A stretch of 64,000 bases of DNA from Qipengyuania sp. SS22 (GCF_025736935.1 NZ_CP107048.1:1612001-1676000); one strand, 5' to 3'. Positions 9,876 through 19,855 are shown, counted from the first letter of the stretch. Notes: generated by a model not told the origin, from the sequence alone. Made by a program: numbers and translations.

Positions 9876-12614
9876 ATGAGACAGTTCGGTTTACGTCACC
9901 AATGCGCCTTCGGCGCGCTCGCCTGCGCACTGGCCCTTACCCCGGCCATCGCCCAGGCGCAGGATACGACGGCAAGTTCCGAGGATGCGGACCTGATCAA
10001 CAATGCCGACATCGACAGCGGCAATGTCATCATCGTCCGCGCGCAGGGCCGTGACCAGGCACTGTCTGACGTTCCGGTCGCGGTCTCCGCAGTATCGGGC
10101 GAAATGCTCGAGAAATCGGGCGTCTCCGACATTCGCGACCTCAACCAGGTCGCCCCGTCGCTGCTGGTGTCCTCGACCGGTAACGAAGCCAATGGCTCGG
10201 CGCGTATTCGTGGCATTGGTACGGTCGGCGACAACCCCGGCCTCGAAAGCTCGGTCGCGGTCTTCGTCGACGGCGTTTATCGCTCGCGCTCGGGCAACGC
10301 GCTGTCCGAACTCGGCCCGCTCGACCGGGTCGAAATCCTTCGCGGCCCGCAGGGCACGCTGGGCGGCCGCAACTCCTCGGCCGGCCTCATCAACATCTAT
10401 ACCGCACCGCCCGAATTCGAGTTCTCGGGCTACGGTGCCTTCACCTATGGCAATTACGACGCGATCAAGATCGAGGGCGGCATCAACGCCCCGCTCAGCG
10501 ATACGGTCGCGGCGCGGATCGACGGTGTCTATTTCGAGCGCGACGGTTTCTATAACGACGTGAACAACGGCACGCGGGTCAACGACCGCGACCGCTATCT
10601 GGTGCGCGGCCAACTGCTGTTCGAACCGACCAGCGATCTCAGCATCCGCCTCGTCGGCGATTATTCGAAGAAGGACGAGGCCTGCTGTGCCGCGACCTTC
10701 GTGCAGCCCAGCTTTGCGCCGCTCGCGCGCGTTTCGCCCGGGCTCGACGGGTACAACCGCCCCGAAGGCGGCCCCGCCCTCACCAGCACCGACAATCCGA
10801 TCGTTCCGATCCTGCTTGGTCTCGGCCAGGATCCGCGTGCGCTGACGCAGTCGACCTTCGACCGCGACATCTACGTCACCCCGGGCCGGACCTATCAGGG
10901 GGAAACCGAAGATTGGGGTATTTCGGGCGAGGTCAATTGGGACTTCGGCGATGTCACGCTGACTTCGATCACCGGCTATCGCCAATATTCGAACACGCAG
11001 GCTTCGGACACCGACTACACGCAGGTCGACCTGTTGTATCGCGCGCCCGGACCCGATGCCGGCGCACGTGAATTCAAGACCTTCACGCAGGAACTGCGCC
11101 TGAACGGCACCGCTTTCAACGACACGCTCGACTGGCTCGTCGGCGCTTATTACGCCAATGAGAAGCTCGAAACGCGCGACAATCTGCGCTTCGGCAATGA
11201 TTACGGCACCTTCGCCAATTGCCGCATCGTGCTGGCGATCAATCCGGCGCTGGCCAATCCGGCAGCAGACAATTGCCTCGGCGCGAACGTTGCCGCCCTG
11301 ACGGGCGCCAATGGCGGCGCGGGCGCATTCGGTGCGGCGACGCCTCTGATCATTGCGGGGATGAACAATCTCGCGCAGGTCCGCGACATCGGCGGCACGG
11401 GCGATCGGTACAACCAGACGAGCGAGAACTTCGCTGTCTTCACGCATAATATCGTGCATGTCACCGATACGGTCGATCTAACGCTTGGCGTTCGTTACAC
11501 CAATGAAACCAAGGACTTCCGCGCCGCATTCAGCAATGACAACGTGTTCTGCCCGCAAAGCCGTGCGCTGCTCGACGGCTTGCTCTCGGTCCCGTCGCTT
11601 GCTGGGCTAGCAGGCGGCCTGATCTCGCTGTCCTGCCAGGGCAATTCGACTGCCGAGCTGGACGGTGTGACGCTGGCGGATTCGCGTGACGAAGACGAGT
11701 TCACCGGCACTGCCATCCTCAGCTGGAAGCCCGATCCCGACTGGTTGGTTTATGGCTCCTTCTCGAAGGGCTACAAGGCCGGCGGCTTCAACCTCGATCG
11801 GTCGGCGCTTGCCGTGCCGGTGGCGTTCGATGCTACCACGCTCAACCCGACCGCACTGCAGTTCGACGCCGAAACCGTCGATGCCTTCGAAGTGGGCGTG
11901 AAATATGCCGCCCGCGACTGGGGCTTCAGCATTGCCGGGTTCCGGCAGGAGTTCTCGAACTTCCAGCTGAACACGTTCAACGGTTCGGTCTACCTCGTGC
12001 AGAACATCAACGGATGTGACAGCGACCTTGGCGGGGCCGACCGCGATGCGGATGCCACCACCGGCGCCTGCGCCGCGGACAACGTTGCCCCGGGCGTCGT
12101 CGCCCAGGGGTTCGAGTTCGAGGCTTCGCTCAGCCCGATCCGCGACCTGACCATGACGATGGGCGTCACCTATTCGGACACCAGCTACGAGGACAATCTC
12201 GTGGGCCAGGACAACGGGTCGCCGCTCGATCCCGCGCTGCGGCTACTTCCGGGCGACAATCTGTCGAACGCCCCCGAAGTGACCGCCACCGCGTCGCTGA
12301 GCTGGACCCCGCCGATCGGCAATTCGGGTCTCTCGGGCCTGTTCTTCATCAACGCCCGCACGACCGACGATTACAACACCGGGTCGGACCTGCTGTATGG
12401 CAAGGAACAGGATGCCTATACGATCGTGAACGGTCGCATCGGGATCACCGGGCCGGACCGTCGTTGGGGTCTCGAACTGTGGGCGAACAATGTGTTCGAC
12501 GTCGACTACACCCAAGTGGCATTCAACACGCCGTTCGTAGCACCGCAGCAGACCTATTCGGCCTTCCTCGCCGAACCGCGGACTTACGGGATCACAGTGC
12601 GCGCAGGTTTCTAA
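9876..12614 (+). CDS. TonB-dependent outer-membrane receptor
   Basis: A 912-residue TonB-dependent receptor. A Sec signal peptide ends near ALTPAIAQAQ. The plug domain follows (DQALSDVPVAVSAVSGEMLE, RGIGTVGDNPGLESSVAVFVDGVY, EILRGPQGTLGGRNSSAG), then a 22-strand-type barrel ending in ...ITVRAGF with the terminal aromatic residue. ATG 9876 is chosen over GTG 9861 because GAGAGGAG lies just before it. It probably imports the compound degraded by the neighbouring CoA pathway; iron-siderophore uptake is less likely from context but not excluded. A strong intrinsic terminator follows. Confidence 0.93.
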   Translation: MRQFGLRHQCAFGALACALALTPAIAQAQDTTASSEDADLINNADIDSGNVIIVRAQGRDQALSDVPVAVSAVSGEMLEKSGVSDIRDLNQVAPSLLVSSTGNEANGSARIRGIGTVGDNPGLESSVAVFVDGVYRSRSGNALSELGPLDRVEILRGPQGTLGGRNSSAGLINIYTAPPEFEFSGYGAFTYGNYDAIKIEGGINAPLSDTVAARIDGVYFERDGFYNDVNNGTRVNDRDRYLVRGQLLFEPTSDLSIRLVGDYSKKDEACCAATFVQPSFAPLARVSPGLDGYNRPEGGPALTSTDNPIVPILLGLGQDPRALTQSTFDRDIYVTPGRTYQGETEDWGISGEVNWDFGDVTLTSITGYRQYSNTQASDTDYTQVDLLYRAPGPDAGAREFKTFTQELRLNGTAFNDTLDWLVGAYYANEKLETRDNLRFGNDYGTFANCRIVLAINPALANPAADNCLGANVAALTGANGGAGAFGAATPLIIAGMNNLAQVRDIGGTGDRYNQTSENFAVFTHNIVHVTDTVDLTLGVRYTNETKDFRAAFSNDNVFCPQSRALLDGLLSVPSLAGLAGGLISLSCQGNSTAELDGVTLADSRDEDEFTGTAILSWKPDPDWLVYGSFSKGYKAGGFNLDRSALAVPVAFDATTLNPTALQFDAETVDAFEVGVKYAARDWGFSIAGFRQEFSNFQLNTFNGSVYLVQNINGCDSDLGGADRDADATTGACAADNVAPGVVAQGFEFEASLSPIRDLTMTMGVTYSDTSYEDNLVGQDNGSPLDPALRLLPGDNLSNAPEVTATASLSWTPPIGNSGLSGLFFINARTTDDYNTGSDLLYGKEQDAYTIVNGRIGITGPDRRWGLELWANNVFDVDYTQVAFNTPFVAPQQTYSAFLAEPRTYGITVRAGF

Positions 12615-12631
12615 AGCGCGTTTATCACGAC

Positions 12632-12671
12632 AAAAAGGGGCCCGGCATCACGCGATGCCGGGCCCCTTTTT
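12632..12671 (+). terminator. intrinsic terminator after first TonB receptor
   Basis: A perfect 18-bp inverted repeat (arm AAAAAGGGGCCCGGCATC, 12632-12649) with a 4-base loop ACGC and a right arm ending in five T. It lies 17 bp after the receptor stop codon. The A/T ends make it bidirectional, although no gene converges on it. Confidence 0.93.
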
Positions 12672-12812
12672 CGTGCGCGCCGCCTAAAAAGTCTGGCGCG
12701 GCGGGAAAACTAAGGATTTCCTGGTTTCCGCTACGGCACCGATATCATTGAGCAATTTTGAAAAAGCGGTACGAGTGCGTGCGACAGATTTCCTAATATT
12801 TACCCCTATCCC

Positions 12813-12841
12813 TTGACATAAAGACAAAGAGGGCATTGAAT
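12813..12841 (+). promoter_or_regulatory. candidate -35/-10 promoter of second TonB receptor gene
   Basis: TTGACA at 12813-12818, a 17-bp spacer and TTGAAT at 12836-12841, about 50 bp before the receptor ATG. It parallels the promoter at 9793 in sequence and spacing. The 12672-12812 stretch upstream is A/T-richer than the coding DNA and shows no gene. Confidence 0.5.
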
Positions 12842-12893
12842 TTCGATTGGAAGGTACGCGCGGACAAAAGACGTGCCCCCGAGGGAGAGAGCA

Positions 12894-15866
12894 ATGACCA
12901 GATTCACTTTACGCCACAGTTGCGCGATCTGCGCACTCGCGATTTCGGCTCTGTCGGCGAGCCCTGCTCTCGCCCAAGCGGAGGTCGAGACCGCCGGAGC
13001 GGCGAACCAGAACGATAACCGCATCATCGTTACCGGCTCCTATATCCGCGGCACTCCCGAGGATGCGGCGCTGCCCGTGGACGTCTTCACCGCCGACGAT
13101 CTGGCCGAGCAGGGCGTCGACAGCCCGCTCGAATTCATCAAGGAACTGCCCTCGGTCGGCGCCTCTTTGGGCGACACCAACCAGTTCTCCACCGACGCGC
13201 AGGGCTTCCAGGGCGTCGGCTCGCTCAATTTGCGCGGCCTCGGGCCGCAGCGCACGCTGGTGCTGCTCAACGGCAAGCGCACGATCCTGACGCCGGGCGC
13301 CGGGTTCGTCGATACGCAGCTGATGCCGCTGTTCGCGCTCGAACGGATCGAGCTGCTCAAGGACGGTGCCGGGTCGACCTACGGGTCGGATGCGATTGCC
13401 GGCGTGGCGAACTTCATCACCCGCTCGACCTTCACCGGCTTCGAACTGCAGGGCGATTACAATTTCATCGACGGTTCCGACAACAATTACAGCCTCAGCG
13501 CACTGGCCGGGTTCGAGTTCGCCGATTCCGCCAATTTCGTGATTGGCGCAGGCTGGCAGCACCGCAGCGAACTCGGTGCGAACAAGCGCGATTTTGCCAA
13601 TGTCGGCTACGAAACAAATCCTTCGGCTTATTCGGCGCTCGCCACGCCGGGGCTGTTTGCCGTCAGCTATTTCGATACCGGCACCAATACGGTGAATACG
13701 CAGCTGCGGCCTGACGTCGGTTGTGAGGATCTCGGCGGAACGGTCGATATCGGTCGCTGCTATTTCACCTATGTTCCGTTCGACAACATCACCGAGGACG
13801 AGGACCGTTACCAGGTCTTCGGCGAACTCACGATCGACCTCAGCGATACGATCCGGTTCCAGGCCGACGCGCTTTATTCACGCAGCGAGCTGACCTCGCT
13901 CAACTATTCGCCGGCATTCCCGCCGACACAGGGACCGAACGGTTCGGGCTTCGTCAGCGCGTTCACGACCTCCCCGGCGAACCCCGGGGTGGCGGCCTTC
14001 CTCGACCAGGTCGGACTGCCGCAGAGCTCGCCTACCTCGCCGATCGTGGCGGTCACCAATGTTCTCTTTCGCCCGTTCGGCTTTCTCGGCAATCCGCTCG
14101 ACCCCGATCGCGGTGCCGGCACCGGTGGTGCGGTCAACGATGCCTTCCGCTTCAGCGGCGGCTTCGAATTCGCGCTCAGCGATACGCTCACCTTGAACGT
14201 GGATGGCACGTTCTGGGAATCGGATCGTGAAGCCTACGCGCCCGGCATCATCGGCTCGCGCCTGCAGGCCGCGCTGAACGGCTTCGGTGGCTCCGATTGT
14301 ACCGGGACCACAGCGGGCGAGAATGGGTGCCTGTGGTTCAACCCCTTTGCCAATGCTGGCGCCGGCAACGGGACATTCAACATCGACAATCCGTTCTACG
14401 TCCCGGGCAACGAGAACAGCCAGGAGCTGGTCGGCTGGCTGCAGGTACCCAACGGCACCCGTGAACAGGAATCGCAATTCGTGTTCGACATGGTCCTCGC
14501 GGGCGAAACCGGGATCCAGCTTGGCGGCGGTCCGCTGGCCTTCGCCGTCGGCACCCAGTTCCGCGATACGCGCTATTCCAGCGATCCGATCATCCCGGAA
14601 TCCAATGTCGACATCAATCCGTGCTTCGTCGAAGGCGACCAGAGCTGTGTCGGCACCACCACCGAAGGGGTCGGCCCGTTCATCTTCCTCGGCGGTTCGC
14701 GCCCGGTGAAGTTACAGCAGGACGTTTATGCCTTTTTCGCCGAGGTGAACGCACCGATTACCGACCGGATCGAACTGTCGGCGGCAATCCGTTTCGAGGA
14801 TTACGGCAGCCCGATCGGATCGACGATCAATCCCAAGGGTTCGGCCCGCTTCGAGGTGACCGACTGGCTGACCCTGCGCGGATCGGTGGGCACCACCTTC
14901 CGCGGCCCGCTGGCATCGAACGTGTCGCCCAACTTCGTCACCGCACTCGAAGGCTTCACGGCGGCAGGCGGCAATTACAAGTCGAAGGACATCTACGGTA
15001 ATCCGACCGATCTCGATCCCGAAACCGCCTTCACCTACAATATCGGCGCAATCTTCTCGGCGCCGGTCGGCGGTGGCGATCTGACCTTCTCGGTCGACTA
15101 CTGGTCGATCGATCTAAAAGACCGCATCACGATCACTCCAGGCAATGCGATCGCGAGCTATGTGGGCAATTTCCAGACCACCGGTCAGGAAGCGGTCGAC
15201 TGTTCGAGCCCGCTGGTCAATCTGGTTACCTTCTCGAACAACCAGTGCATCCAGGGCACCACACTGGGGATCGACATCAGCCGCGTGCGGACCGATTTCG
15301 TCAATGGTCCGGACGTCAAGATCGCGGGTCTCGATTTCGCCTTCGACGCCGAATTCCCGCTGGGCGACAAGGCCGAGCTGGGCTTCGGGGCCAATGCGGT
15401 GTGGAATCTCGATTACAGCTTCGACGATTTCATCGTGCAGGATGTCAATGTCCAGCCGGCCTACGATGCGGTCGGCTTCGGCAATTACTTCCGCGATCCG
15501 AACACGGTGCCGGAATGGCGCGCCAATGCCTTCGTCCGGCTTGGCTTCGGCGATTTCAATGCGCGCTATTCGGTCCAGCATATCGACGGCGTGACCGACG
15601 ATCGCTGCGTCACCCGCGATCCCTGCTTCAGCACGGCTGGCGGTGTCGGGACCAACTTCGGTGTCGAGAGCGGGTCGTACACGCAGCACGATTTCTCGGT
15701 CACCTACGATCTCCAGCTTGCAGGTGCGGATGTGCAGGTGCAGGTGTCGGTCGACAACTTCACCGATGCCGAACCGGCCGAGGCACAGCTGCCGCTGGGC
15801 TACAACCCGTTCATCGGCAATGCCATCGGCCGGAACTATCGTCTTGGTATCCGGACCCGCTTCTAG
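12894..15866 (+). CDS. TonB-dependent outer-membrane receptor
   Basis: A 990-residue TonB-dependent receptor with a signal peptide ending near SASPALAQA. A TonB-box/plug region follows (NRIIVTGSYIRGTPEDAALP, GSLNLRGLGPQRTLVLLNGKR, IELLKDGAGSTYGSDAIAGV), then a long barrel closing with RLGIRTRF. ATG 12894 is preferred because GAGGGAGAG precedes it; an upstream in-frame ATG at 12873 lacks one. The plug resembles the large receptors that sphingomonads use for carbohydrate or organic-compound uptake. Its signal peptide starts like that of the upstream receptor (RF-LRH-CA--AL), suggesting a shared origin of the 5' ends although the mature proteins differ greatly. Confidence 0.93.
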   Translation: MTRFTLRHSCAICALAISALSASPALAQAEVETAGAANQNDNRIIVTGSYIRGTPEDAALPVDVFTADDLAEQGVDSPLEFIKELPSVGASLGDTNQFSTDAQGFQGVGSLNLRGLGPQRTLVLLNGKRTILTPGAGFVDTQLMPLFALERIELLKDGAGSTYGSDAIAGVANFITRSTFTGFELQGDYNFIDGSDNNYSLSALAGFEFADSANFVIGAGWQHRSELGANKRDFANVGYETNPSAYSALATPGLFAVSYFDTGTNTVNTQLRPDVGCEDLGGTVDIGRCYFTYVPFDNITEDEDRYQVFGELTIDLSDTIRFQADALYSRSELTSLNYSPAFPPTQGPNGSGFVSAFTTSPANPGVAAFLDQVGLPQSSPTSPIVAVTNVLFRPFGFLGNPLDPDRGAGTGGAVNDAFRFSGGFEFALSDTLTLNVDGTFWESDREAYAPGIIGSRLQAALNGFGGSDCTGTTAGENGCLWFNPFANAGAGNGTFNIDNPFYVPGNENSQELVGWLQVPNGTREQESQFVFDMVLAGETGIQLGGGPLAFAVGTQFRDTRYSSDPIIPESNVDINPCFVEGDQSCVGTTTEGVGPFIFLGGSRPVKLQQDVYAFFAEVNAPITDRIELSAAIRFEDYGSPIGSTINPKGSARFEVTDWLTLRGSVGTTFRGPLASNVSPNFVTALEGFTAAGGNYKSKDIYGNPTDLDPETAFTYNIGAIFSAPVGGGDLTFSVDYWSIDLKDRITITPGNAIASYVGNFQTTGQEAVDCSSPLVNLVTFSNNQCIQGTTLGIDISRVRTDFVNGPDVKIAGLDFAFDAEFPLGDKAELGFGANAVWNLDYSFDDFIVQDVNVQPAYDAVGFGNYFRDPNTVPEWRANAFVRLGFGDFNARYSVQHIDGVTDDRCVTRDPCFSTAGGVGTNFGVESGSYTQHDFSVTYDLQLAGADVQVQVSVDNFTDAEPAEAQLPLGYNPFIGNAIGRNYRLGIRTRF

Positions 15867-15889
15867 GCGGTTCCGGCACCACCCGTCAC

Positions 15890-15921
15890 GAAGGGCCCGA
15901 GGCGCAAGCTCCGGGCCCTTC
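15890..15921 (+). terminator. intrinsic terminator after second TonB receptor
   Basis: A 10-bp perfect inverted repeat GAAGGGCCCG (15890-15899) / CGGGCCCTTC (15912-15921) with a 12-base loop, 23 bp after the receptor stop. The T run is short (TTC then CCATT), so termination may be partial and allow read-through into the SDR gene. Confidence 0.7.
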
Positions 15922-15945
15922 CCATTGCTCACAAAGGAAACCACC

Positions 15946-16710
15946 ATGTCGCCATTCGACCTGACCGGGAAAGTCGCTATCGTCACCGGATCGAGCCGCG
16001 GGATCGGCCGCGCCATTGCCGAGGGCCTCGCGGCGCAGGGCGCGCGCGTGGTCATCTCAAGCCGCAAGCAGGACGCCTGCGAGGAAGTTGCCGCCGAAAT
16101 CAATGCCGCGCATGGCGATGGCAGCGCCGTCGCGATCGCAGCGAGTATTTCGGAAAAAGTGCAGCTCGAGGATCTGTTCGTGCAGACCGCCGCCCAGCTC
16201 GGCCCGGTCGATATCCTCGTCTGCAATGCGGCGAGCAATCCCTATTACGGATCGATGGACGGGATTGCCGACGAGCAGTTCCGCAAGATTCTCGACAACA
16301 ATGTCCTGTCGAACCACTGGCTGATCCAGCTGGCGCTGCCCCATATGCGCGATCAGGGCGACGGCGCGATCGTGATCATCAGCTCGATCGGCGGCTTGCG
16401 CGCCTCGACCGAGATCGGCGCCTATTGCATTTCCAAGGCGGCCGACTTCCAGCTGGTGCGCAATTACGCTGCCGAGAATGGCAAGCACGGCATCCGCGTC
16501 AACGGCATCGCGCCGGGGCTGGTCAAAACCGATTTCGCCAAGGCGCTATGGGAAAATCCGCAGGCACTGACCGCGACCGAGAAGGCGCTGCCCATGCGCC
16601 GGATTGGCGAGCCGGGCGATATTGCCGGTGCCGCAGTCTACCTGTCCTCACCCGCCGCGAAATGGACCACAGGCCAGACCATCGTTGTCGATGGCGGGGC
16701 GACGATCTAG
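15946..16710 (+). CDS. short-chain dehydrogenase/reductase
   Basis: A 254-residue classical SDR. It shows the NAD(P)-binding TGSSRGIG motif at residues ~15-22, NAAS at the structural NNAG position, a catalytic serine in IIISSIGG, and YCISK giving the Tyr-x-x-x-Lys pair. It ends with the usual GQTIVVDGGATI. ATG 15946 follows AAAGGAAACCACC; the longer open frame upstream lies inside the receptor gene. It oxidises or reduces a hydroxyl/keto group, probably on an intermediate of the nearby catabolic route. The substrate is unknown. Confidence 0.93.
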   Translation: MSPFDLTGKVAIVTGSSRGIGRAIAEGLAAQGARVVISSRKQDACEEVAAEINAAHGDGSAVAIAASISEKVQLEDLFVQTAAQLGPVDILVCNAASNPYYGSMDGIADEQFRKILDNNVLSNHWLIQLALPHMRDQGDGAIVIISSIGGLRASTEIGAYCISKAADFQLVRNYAAENGKHGIRVNGIAPGLVKTDFAKALWENPQALTATEKALPMRRIGEPGDIAGAAVYLSSPAAKWTTGQTIVVDGGATI

Positions 16711-16720
16711 CGCGGCCGCG

Positions 16721-18130
16721 TCAGGGTAGTTCGCTGCCGCCGAGCGCCTGCCACAGCACCACGCGCGCGCGCTGCGCCCGGCCCCGTGCTGCCGCCGCAC
16801 GCTCGCCGCTGGCATCGGCGGCGCGGCGCGCCTCGAGCACTGTCAGGAAATCGGCAAGCCCGGCTTCATAGCGGGTATTTGCGAGACGCGCGGCGCGCTG
16901 CAGATTAGCGGCTTCCTGCGCCACCGCTGCGGCTTCGCCGTCGGCTGCCTCGACCAGTCCATAACCCGCCTCGGCATCGCCCAATGCCGTGAAGACGGCA
17001 CCGCGATAGCTCTCGAAAGCGGCGCGCTTTTCCGCCGCCGCGCCATCGATCTCGGCCTCGACCCGGCCGAAGTCGAGCAGGGGCCCCGCGATCGTTGCGG
17101 CAAGCGAACCGACCACGGATGCGCTATCGAACACATCGCCGATCCCAAAGGCTAAAAGGCCGATCGCGCCCGAGAGGTCGAATACCGGGAAGCGGCGGCG
17201 CGCAGTCGCGGCCAGTTCGGCATCCTCGGCCACCAGCGTGGCTGCCGCGACCAGCACATCGGGGCGATTTGCGAGCAAGGCGGAAGGCAAGCTGGCGGGC
17301 GGTGCGGACAGTTCGCCGACAGGCTCACCCAGCGCCAGCGCACTGCGAACCTGCGCCCCGCCCTGCGCGGTCAGCGTGACCAGGCGGCCCAGCAGTCGCG
17401 CGCGTTCGCTTTCCAGCGCGGCGAGGCGGCTACGCGAACTGGCAGAAGAGCTTTCGGCGCGCACACGGTCGAAACCGGGTGCGATGCCCGCGCGCTCGCG
17501 CACACCGGCAAGCCGCGCCAGCTCCTCTGCCGAGCCCAGATCGTTGCGCACTTCCGCCTCGCGTGCCTGCAGCGTGCGCCAGTCGATCACCGTCGCGGCA
17601 ATTTCCGCCAGCAGCGCGCTGCGCACCGCACGCGCGCTGGCATCGGCAGCATCCACCCGCGCCAGGGCCGCACGCTCCTGCGCGCGCAACCGCCCGAACA
17701 GGTCGAGATCCCAGCGCGTGGTCAGATTGGCGGCATAGGACACGCGTTCGGTGTCGAAGCTCACACCGGTCGGCAGGCTGCCGCCGAAGGAATTGGGATT
17801 GGTCCGCGTACCGGTGACCGACGCTTCCGCACCCACCGTGGGCAGCCGTTCGGCCCCCGCGCGATCGGCCCCGGCGCGGGCTTGTTCGACGCGGGCAGCC
17901 GCTTCGGCCAGTGTGGGCGACGAAGCGAGCGCCTGCGCGGCCAGCGTATCGAAGGCCGGATCGCCGATGGGCAAAAGCTGGGCGAGCGCGGTGCCGACAG
18001 GCGCCTCGGGAGCGAACAGGAAGCTGTCGGGCAGGACGGGGACGGGAGTCGCGACGTCAGGCGGCGGCCCGCCGACGCAAGCGGCCAGTGACAGCGCGCT
18101 CGCCGCAACCAGGAGCGAGCGGGCTCTCAT
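16721..18130 (-). CDS. outer-membrane efflux lipoprotein (TolC/NodT family)
   Basis: A 469-residue outer-membrane channel component of a tripartite exporter. The N-terminus carries a lipoprotein signal with lipobox LAAC (cysteine at residue 18). Two repeats of the outer-membrane efflux domain follow, rich in alanine and arginine coiled-coil helices that build the periplasmic tunnel. Its ATG overlaps the stop of the membrane-fusion gene by 4 bp, so it is the last gene of the permease-ATPase-fusion-channel operon. It would deliver the exporter's substrate across the outer membrane. Confidence 0.92.
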   Translation of the reverse strand: MRARSLLVAASALSLAACVGGPPPDVATPVPVLPDSFLFAPEAPVGTALAQLLPIGDPAFDTLAAQALASSPTLAEAAARVEQARAGADRAGAERLPTVGAEASVTGTRTNPNSFGGSLPTGVSFDTERVSYAANLTTRWDLDLFGRLRAQERAALARVDAADASARAVRSALLAEIAATVIDWRTLQAREAEVRNDLGSAEELARLAGVRERAGIAPGFDRVRAESSSASSRSRLAALESERARLLGRLVTLTAQGGAQVRSALALGEPVGELSAPPASLPSALLANRPDVLVAAATLVAEDAELAATARRRFPVFDLSGAIGLLAFGIGDVFDSASVVGSLAATIAGPLLDFGRVEAEIDGAAAEKRAAFESYRGAVFTALGDAEAGYGLVEAADGEAAAVAQEAANLQRAARLANTRYEAGLADFLTVLEARRAADASGERAAAARGRAQRARVVLWQALGGSELP

Positions 18131-19110
18131 TCTTCTGCTCCCCGCGCGGCAATATAGCCATCGACCTGTTGGCCGACACGGAACAGCCCATCGGTTTCGG
18201 GCAGTTCGTAAATCACTTGCAGCACGCGGACATCGACGCGTTCGGCCGCGCTGTTGGTGAGCGAGCGCTTCGGCACCACCCGCGGTTCGGCGCGGACGAA
18301 CTTGGCCTCGACCTGGCGATCCGCGGCGCCGCGCGGGCTGACCGTGGCGGGTGCGCCAAGCTGGAGCCGCGGGGCCTGTTCTTCATCGATATCGATGCGC
18401 ACATGCAGCGGCTGGGTCTGCCCCATCTCGATAAAGGGCAGCGCGCCGCCCCCGCCCATCGTGCTGACATATTCGCCCTTGCGGATATTCACCGCGAGGA
18501 TTTCGCCCGCAATCGGTGCGCGGACGGTCAGCCGCGCGATTTCGGTCTCCGCCGACCCGGCGCGTGCCTGCGCGGCCTGCAGGCGCGCCTGCGCCAGCCG
18601 GGCGCGTTCGTTCGCGGAAGCCGCCTCGCCCTCGGCGCGGATCACTTCGGCGCGGCTGACGGCGGCGGGATCCTCGACATTGCGATAAAGCGCGAGCTGG
18701 CGCGCGGCGGTGGCGCGCGCGCTTTGCGCTTCGGCAATCGCCGCACGGGCTTCGGCGATCGCGGCAGTGGCTTCGCGCAGCTGTGCGCGGACCGCCCGAT
18801 CATCGACCGTGAACAGCACGTCGCCTTCTTCGACACGGTCACCCGGTTCGACCAGCAGCCCGGTGATCAGCCCCGACAGCGCCGAGCCGATCTGGATGGT
18901 TTCGCTCGACGGTTCGACCACCCCGGCGCCTGCGACACGGGCCTCGGCGGCGAGGTTCGCCGGCGCATGCGGCGGTTCGCGGCCCGGTTCGGACAGCTCG
19001 CGGTCGGGCAGGCCGACGAGGATGAAGATCACTGCGGCGACCAGGCCAAGCAAGGCGATTACCGGCAGGGTCTGGCGCGAGAAGCTGAGGTTTTTCCAGT
19101 CGAGAGCCAT
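18127..19110 (-). CDS. HlyD-family membrane fusion protein
   Basis: A 327-residue periplasmic adaptor. One N-terminal membrane anchor (LPVIALLGLVAAVIFILVGL) is followed by a biotinyl-lipoyl-like half (SALSGLITGLLVEPGDRVEEG). A coiled-coil hairpin spans about residues 105-175 and the second lipoyl half reads VRAPIAGEILAVNIRKGEY. ATG 19110 is chosen; the open frame upstream of it is the end of the ATPase gene. It joins the ABC permease to the outer-membrane lipoprotein and resembles DevB-type adaptors of heterocyst glycolipid exporters. Confidence 0.91.
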   Translation of the reverse strand: MALDWKNLSFSRQTLPVIALLGLVAAVIFILVGLPDRELSEPGREPPHAPANLAAEARVAGAGVVEPSSETIQIGSALSGLITGLLVEPGDRVEEGDVLFTVDDRAVRAQLREATAAIAEARAAIAEAQSARATAARQLALYRNVEDPAAVSRAEVIRAEGEAASANERARLAQARLQAAQARAGSAETEIARLTVRAPIAGEILAVNIRKGEYVSTMGGGGALPFIEMGQTQPLHVRIDIDEEQAPRLQLGAPATVSPRGAADRQVEAKFVRAEPRVVPKRSLTNSAAERVDVRVLQVIYELPETDGLFRVGQQVDGYIAARGAEE

Positions 19111-19111
19111 G

Positions 19112-19855
19112 TCAGTGTCCTTCGGGCATATCGCTGCCGTCGTGCGTGATCCGCCCGTCCTCGAGCACGAGAATCCGGTCGGCGAGGTCGAAAATGCGGT
19201 TGTCGTGGGTGACGATGATGCAGGCGCGATCGGGCGCGACCGCAACTTCGCGCAGCAGGTCCATCACTCGCCGTCCCGAAGAAGCATCGAGCGCGGCGGT
19301 GGGTTCATCACACACCACCAGCCGCGGTTCGTGCACCAGCGCGCGGGCGATCGCGACGCGCTGCTGCTGGCCGCCCGAGAGCTGGCGAGGCAGCTTGTCC
19401 GCCTGATCGCCGATGTTGAGCTTCTCCAGCATGGCGACCGCCCGTGCGCGCGCTTCCAGCCGGTCCATTCCCTGCGCGATCAGCGGAACCGCGGCATTGC
19501 TGGCGGCATCGATCGAGGGGATGAGATTGTACTGCTGGAAGATGAAGCCGATGTTCTGCAGGCGGAATTCGACGAGCGCGGTGTCGTCCAGTTCATAAAT
19601 GTCGGTGCCGAAGACCTTCACCTCGCCCAGCGTCGGCCACAGAATGCCGCACATGATCGAGATCAGCGTGGTCTTGCCCGACCCGCTTTCCCCCACCAGG
19701 AAAGTCAGCTCGCCCGCGCGGATATCGAGATCGATGCCGTGCAGCACGGTAATCGTCTGCTGCCCCGCCTGGAAATCGCGCGTGACACCGCGCGTGCAGA
19801 TTGCCGCGTCGGGCTTGCAGCCGCCAATGGCGCTGGTGTCCAAGATCGTACCCAT
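19112..19855 (-). CDS. ABC transporter ATP-binding protein (DevA/LolD type)
   Basis: A 247-residue ATPase with Walker A GESGSGKTT (residues 55-63), Q-loop around LQNIGFIFQQYNL, signature LSGGQQQR, Walker B LVVCDEPTAALD and the H-loop VTHD. The sequence is closest in style to the MacB/LolD/DevA group that pairs with FtsX-like permeases. It starts one base inside the permease stop (TGATG), so translation is coupled. It energises export by the adjacent permease. Confidence 0.93.
   Translation of the reverse strand: MGTILDTSAIGGCKPDAAICTRGVTRDFQAGQQTITVLHGIDLDIRAGELTFLVGESGSGKTTLISIMCGILWPTLGEVKVFGTDIYELDDTALVEFRLQNIGFIFQQYNLIPSIDAASNAAVPLIAQGMDRLEARARAVAMLEKLNIGDQADKLPRQLSGGQQQRVAIARALVHEPRLVVCDEPTAALDASSGRRVMDLLREVAVAPDRACIIVTHDNRIFDLADRILVLEDGRITHDGSDMPEGH

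Noticed and set aside
9891..11459. 522-residue minus-strand open frame opposite the first TonB receptor
   Set aside because: It is antisense to a gene with clear receptor motifs and a ribosome site; long shadow frames are expected in high-GC DNA, and the translation is Arg/Ala-rich without family motifs.
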